The notes beneath the pieces were generated by a model. It searched no databases, was not told the DNA's origin, and was given only the letters and a program-made list of their open reading frames with translations. The position numbers were made by a program, and so were the translations under genes. A stretch of 64,000 bases of DNA from NCBI RefSeq assembly GCF_036032445.1, contig NZ_CP107932.1, positions 6,264,501-6,328,500 on the forward strand, given 5' to 3'. This DNA comes from Nocardia sp. NBC_00416 (GTDB lineage: Bacteria > Actinomycetota > Actinomycetes > Mycobacteriales > Mycobacteriaceae). The stretch's first letter is position 1. Each line of letters starts with the position of its first letter. Positions 61,690-64,000 of the stretch are shown in pieces.

Positions 61690-62064
61690 ATGGCGGATAT
61701 GTCAGTTGATCTCGTCGCGGTCGAGCGGCGGCTGTGGTCCGGGCGGGCGAGCTTCGTCAGCGCCCAGACCACGGAGGGCCAGATCGGCATCATGCCCGGT
61801 CACGAGCCCCTGCTCGGCCAGTTGGTCGAGGGCGGCATCGTGACCATCGTCGATACCGAGGGAACTCGGATCGTGGCCGCGGTGCACGGTGGGTTCTTCT
61901 CCGTGACCGCCGATACGGTGCGGGTGCTGGCCGAGACCGCTGAGTTCTCCTCGGAGGTCGACGTCGCGGCGGCACGTCAGGTGCTGTCGGACGGTTCGGC
62001 GTCGGCGAAAGCGCAGTTGGCCGCGCAAGGCCGGGTCCGGGCGGTGGACGCGGCAGCGTCCTGA
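61690..62064 (+). CDS. atpC: ATP synthase F1 subunit epsilon
   Basis: A 124-residue epsilon subunit with the N-terminal beta-sandwich (VERRLWSGRASFVSAQTTEGQIGIMPGHEPLLGQL) and a short C-terminal helix region (VAAARQVLSDGSASAKAQLA). The C-terminal helices are shorter than in E. coli, as in mycobacteria, where inhibition by epsilon is weak. It starts six bases after atpD and ends the operon; a strong hairpin follows. Confidence 0.96.
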   Translation: MADMSVDLVAVERRLWSGRASFVSAQTTEGQIGIMPGHEPLLGQLVEGGIVTIVDTEGTRIVAAVHGGFFSVTADTVRVLAETAEFSSEVDVAAARQVLSDGSASAKAQLAAQGRVRAVDAAAS

Positions 62065-62097
62065 TCTCCCGCCACCCGGCTACAACAGAATTATCTC

Positions 62098-62138
62098 GGC
62101 TCCGGCCGGCGACGAGGAATTCGTCGCCGGCCGGAGCC
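62098..62138 (+). terminator. terminator of the ATP synthase operon
   Basis: A perfect stem of 18 bases (62098-62115 and 62121-62138) with loop GGAAT, 34 bases past the atpC stop, followed by GGTTCGTTGTGG. It is among the strongest hairpins in the window. Confidence 0.85.
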
Positions 62139-62316
62139 GGTTCGTTGTGGCTCCTGGCAACCCCGGCGTTGTGGTCGCCGCGGCCGGGATCGATGACGTC
62201 GCATTATCCGAGACATCCCCGTGCCATTTGTAAACTGGTTCATGGTTGAATGGCGGCGGGTGCATCTGCCGGTCCGATCCGGCGATCGCCTCGGATGAGC
62301 GAAGGGATGTGCAGCA

Positions 62317-62751
62317 TTGCAGACCGGGATGGTGGTTCTGATCATTCTGGTGCTCGTGCTGGTCGCATTGGCTCTGGTTTCCACTTATCGCCTGGTCATG
62401 TTGCGGCGCGGCGGCACCGCGGCCATCCTGCGTGTGCTCCCGGCCCGGGGCGGTGAGCGCTGGCGCCACGGTGTCATCCGCTACGACGAGGATCACCTCG
62501 TCTTCTACAAACTCACCAGTCTCAAACTCGGTGCCGACTCGGTGATCCACCGCCGGGGGATCGAGATCGGCGACCGCCGCGGCCCGCAGGGCGACGAGTT
62601 CGACATCATGACCGATGGGATCGCCGTGATCGGGGTATCCGATCGCAACGGTGATTACGAGCTGGCTCTCGACCGCGCCGCGCTGACCGCGTTTCTCTCC
62701 TGGGTGGAGTCGCGTCCTTCCGAACGGGCCCGCAGACTCCGTGGCCACTGA
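62317..62751 (+). CDS. DUF2550 domain membrane protein
   Basis: A 144-residue protein with one N-terminal membrane helix (about 4-24) followed by a soluble cytoplasmic domain (GERWRHGVIRYDEDHLVFYKLTSLKLG; FDIMTDGIAVIGVSD). It matches the actinobacterial DUF2550 family, located between atpC and murA in M. tuberculosis (Rv1312). TTG at 62317 is the likely start. Function is unknown; location next to cell-wall genes is only suggestive. Confidence 0.88.
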   Translation: MQTGMVVLIILVLVLVALALVSTYRLVMLRRGGTAAILRVLPARGGERWRHGVIRYDEDHLVFYKLTSLKLGADSVIHRRGIEIGDRRGPQGDEFDIMTDGIAVIGVSDRNGDYELALDRAALTAFLSWVESRPSERARRLRGH

Positions 62752-62868
62752 TACCCCGCGGGCGCCCCGGGCCGGGTCTCCACGGCTGTGCGGTCCGACC
62801 GGAGTCGGCGCAAATGCGCATCCGCCGGAATCGGGTCGCCGGACGGTCGAACGTTTAGGGTGGTTTCT

Positions 62869-63510
62869 GTGAGCGTGCACCTGACGCGGATCTACACCCG
62901 GACCGGCGACGACGGGACCACCGGTCTCAGCGACTTCTCCCGGGTGCCCAAAACCGACCCGCGGCTGGTCGCCTACGCGGACTGCGACGAGGCCAATGCC
63001 GCCCTCGGCGTCGCGATCGCCCTCGGCAGCCCGGACCCGGCGCTGACGGCGGTGTTGCGTGGCGTCCAGAACGATCTGTTCGATGCCGGTGCCGACTTGT
63101 CGACGCCGGTGGTAGCGGACCCGACGTATCCGCCGCTGCGGATCACGCCCGGCTATATCGAACGACTGGAAGCCTGGTGTGACCAGTTCAATGCCGAACT
63201 GGCGCCGCTGGATTCGTTCATCCTGCCCGGCGGTACGCCGCTCGCCGCGCTGTTGCACACCGCCCGCACGGTGGTCCGCCGCGCCGAACGTTCGGCGTGG
63301 GCCGCGGTGGAGACATATCCCCAGGACACCAGTGTCCTGCCGGCCAAGTACCTCAACCGGCTGTCGGATCTGCTGTTCATTCTCAGCAGGTACACCAATC
63401 CGGCGGGTGATGTGCTCTGGCAGCCCGGCGGCGGCCGGGACGACGGGACGACCGGGGCCCGGCCCGGCGCGGACACCGAGCCGGTGTCCGGTGCTTCATC
63501 CGAAAGCTGA
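62869..63510 (+). CDS. cob(I)alamin adenosyltransferase, PduO type
   Basis: A 213-residue enzyme transferring adenosyl from ATP to cob(I)alamin to make coenzyme B12. Family marks are RIYTRTGDDGTTGLSDFSRVPK (ATP site, residues 5-26), LFDAGADLSTP, and RRAERSAWAAVE and YLNRLSDLLFILSRY in the C-terminal helices. The GTG at 62869 is preferred to the frame's first codon at 62788. The last 25 residues are an acidic, probably disordered tail. Adenosylcobalamin would serve methylmalonyl-CoA mutase, in line with propionyl-CoA formed by mmsA. Confidence 0.92.
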   Translation: MSVHLTRIYTRTGDDGTTGLSDFSRVPKTDPRLVAYADCDEANAALGVAIALGSPDPALTAVLRGVQNDLFDAGADLSTPVVADPTYPPLRITPGYIERLEAWCDQFNAELAPLDSFILPGGTPLAALLHTARTVVRRAERSAWAAVETYPQDTSVLPAKYLNRLSDLLFILSRYTNPAGDVLWQPGGGRDDGTTGARPGADTEPVSGASSES

Positions 63511-63664
63511 TACGGAATCCGCCCGGAGGGTGGAAACTGCTCCTGGCGATCGAGCGACGACCGCCGCGTACGTGGTCGCGGTGTTGGTTCGACCGGCAGC
63601 GTGATGCGATCGTGGGCGCTCTATCCTTGCACCCACTGGTGCGCCGAATACTCGGAGAGGCGGC

Positions 63665-64000
63665 ATGGAACGGTTTTTGGTAACTGGCGGCAAGCGGCTG
63701 GTCGGTGAGGTCTCGGTAGGAGGCGCCAAGAACAGCGTCCTGAAACTGATGGCCGCTGCCCTGCTCACCGAAGGCACCACCACCATCACGAACTGTCCGG
63801 ACATTCTCGACGTGCCGCTGATGGCGGAAGTACTGCGCGGCCTCGGCTGCGATGTCGCGATCTCCGGTGATGTGGTGACGATCGACACCCCGGCCGAACC
63901 CAAGTACCACGCGGATTTCCCGGCGGTGACCCAGTTCCGTGCGTCGGTCTGCGTCCTCGGTCCGCTGATGGCGCGTTGCAGACGCGCGGTGGTGGCGCTG
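63665..64000 (+). CDS. murA: UDP-N-acetylglucosamine 1-carboxyvinyltransferase, N-terminal part
   Basis: The first 112 residues of MurA, cut by the end of the window. It catalyses the first committed step of peptidoglycan synthesis. GGAGAGG precedes the ATG by four bases. The catalytic lysine of VGGAKNSVLKLMAA (near 18-31) is present, and RASVCVLGPLMAR follows. The residue equal to Cys115 of E. coli MurA, which is Asp in mycobacteria and then gives fosfomycin resistance, lies a few codons past the window, so it cannot be judged. Confidence 0.96.
   Translation, partial: MERFLVTGGKRLVGEVSVGGAKNSVLKLMAAALLTEGTTTITNCPDILDVPLMAEVLRGLGCDVAISGDVVTIDTPAEPKYHADFPAVTQFRASVCVLGPLMARCRRAVVAL

Noticed and set aside
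62139..62868. A cobalamin riboswitch upstream of the PduO-type gene
   Set aside because: No B12-box-like sequence was recognised in the short region before the gene.

Overview
The window is a 64-kb piece of the chromosome of a GC-rich actinobacterium, most likely a Nocardia or close relative (Mycobacteriales). The evidence is the uniformly GC-rich codon usage with many GTG/TTG starts and a long housekeeping block, argS-lysA-hom-thrC-thrB-rho-rpmE-prfA-prmC-sua5-wecA-atpI-atpBEFHAGDC-DUF2550-pduO-murA, in the same order as in Mycobacterium tuberculosis. Unlike M. tuberculosis, the ATP synthase b and delta subunits are separate genes. The genus is an inference, because no rRNA gene lies in the window.

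Layout. 0-5.5 kb: a HIT-family gene, the three-gene pyridine nucleotide transhydrogenase operon (pntAA-pntAB-pntB) closed by a strong hairpin, an AAA ATPase and a small membrane protein. 5.7-9.5 kb (accessory): two paralogous, charge-poor IPT/TIG-repeat genes followed by an IS21 remnant in which the start of IstA is fused in frame to the IstB ATPase. 9.7-12.7 kb: an AraC regulator, a thioesterase, a short-chain dehydrogenase and an Lrp/AsnC regulator. 12.8-16.4 kb: bkdABC (branched-chain 2-oxoacid dehydrogenase). 16.5-24.7 kb: a sulfurtransferase, a secreted HNH-type protein, a HelZ-like SNF2 ATPase with a SWIM-finger partner, an amidohydrolase and a membrane protein. 24.9-30.5 kb: mmsA, an acyl-CoA dehydrogenase, 3-hydroxyisobutyryl-CoA hydrolase, mmsB and an enoyl-CoA hydratase. 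Together with bkdABC these cover most of valine breakdown.

30.5-39.6 kb is mixed: an Hsp70-like membrane protein, a MarR regulator, tRNA-Cys(GCA), a Tat-exported phosphoesterase, a MetE-like zinc protein, a DoxX/LysR divergent pair, a frameshifted winged-helix pseudogene, tRNA-Arg(CCG) and a DUF3105-DUF305 pair. 39.7-64 kb is the conserved block: arginyl-tRNA synthesis, the aspartate-family pathway, transcription termination and translation termination, the first step of lipid-linked glycan synthesis, the complete F1Fo ATP synthase, and the start of murA, which is cut by the window end.

The points most worth checking are the IstA-IstB fusion with its 23-bp terminal repeats, the TIG-repeat pair, an operator-like palindrome with a third half-site ahead of the ATP synthase operon, a probable CTG start for atpB, a natural valine at the bedaquiline-relevant position of AtpE, and a perfect 48-bp direct repeat downstream of prmC. 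No CRISPR array, prophage or secondary-metabolite cluster is seen.
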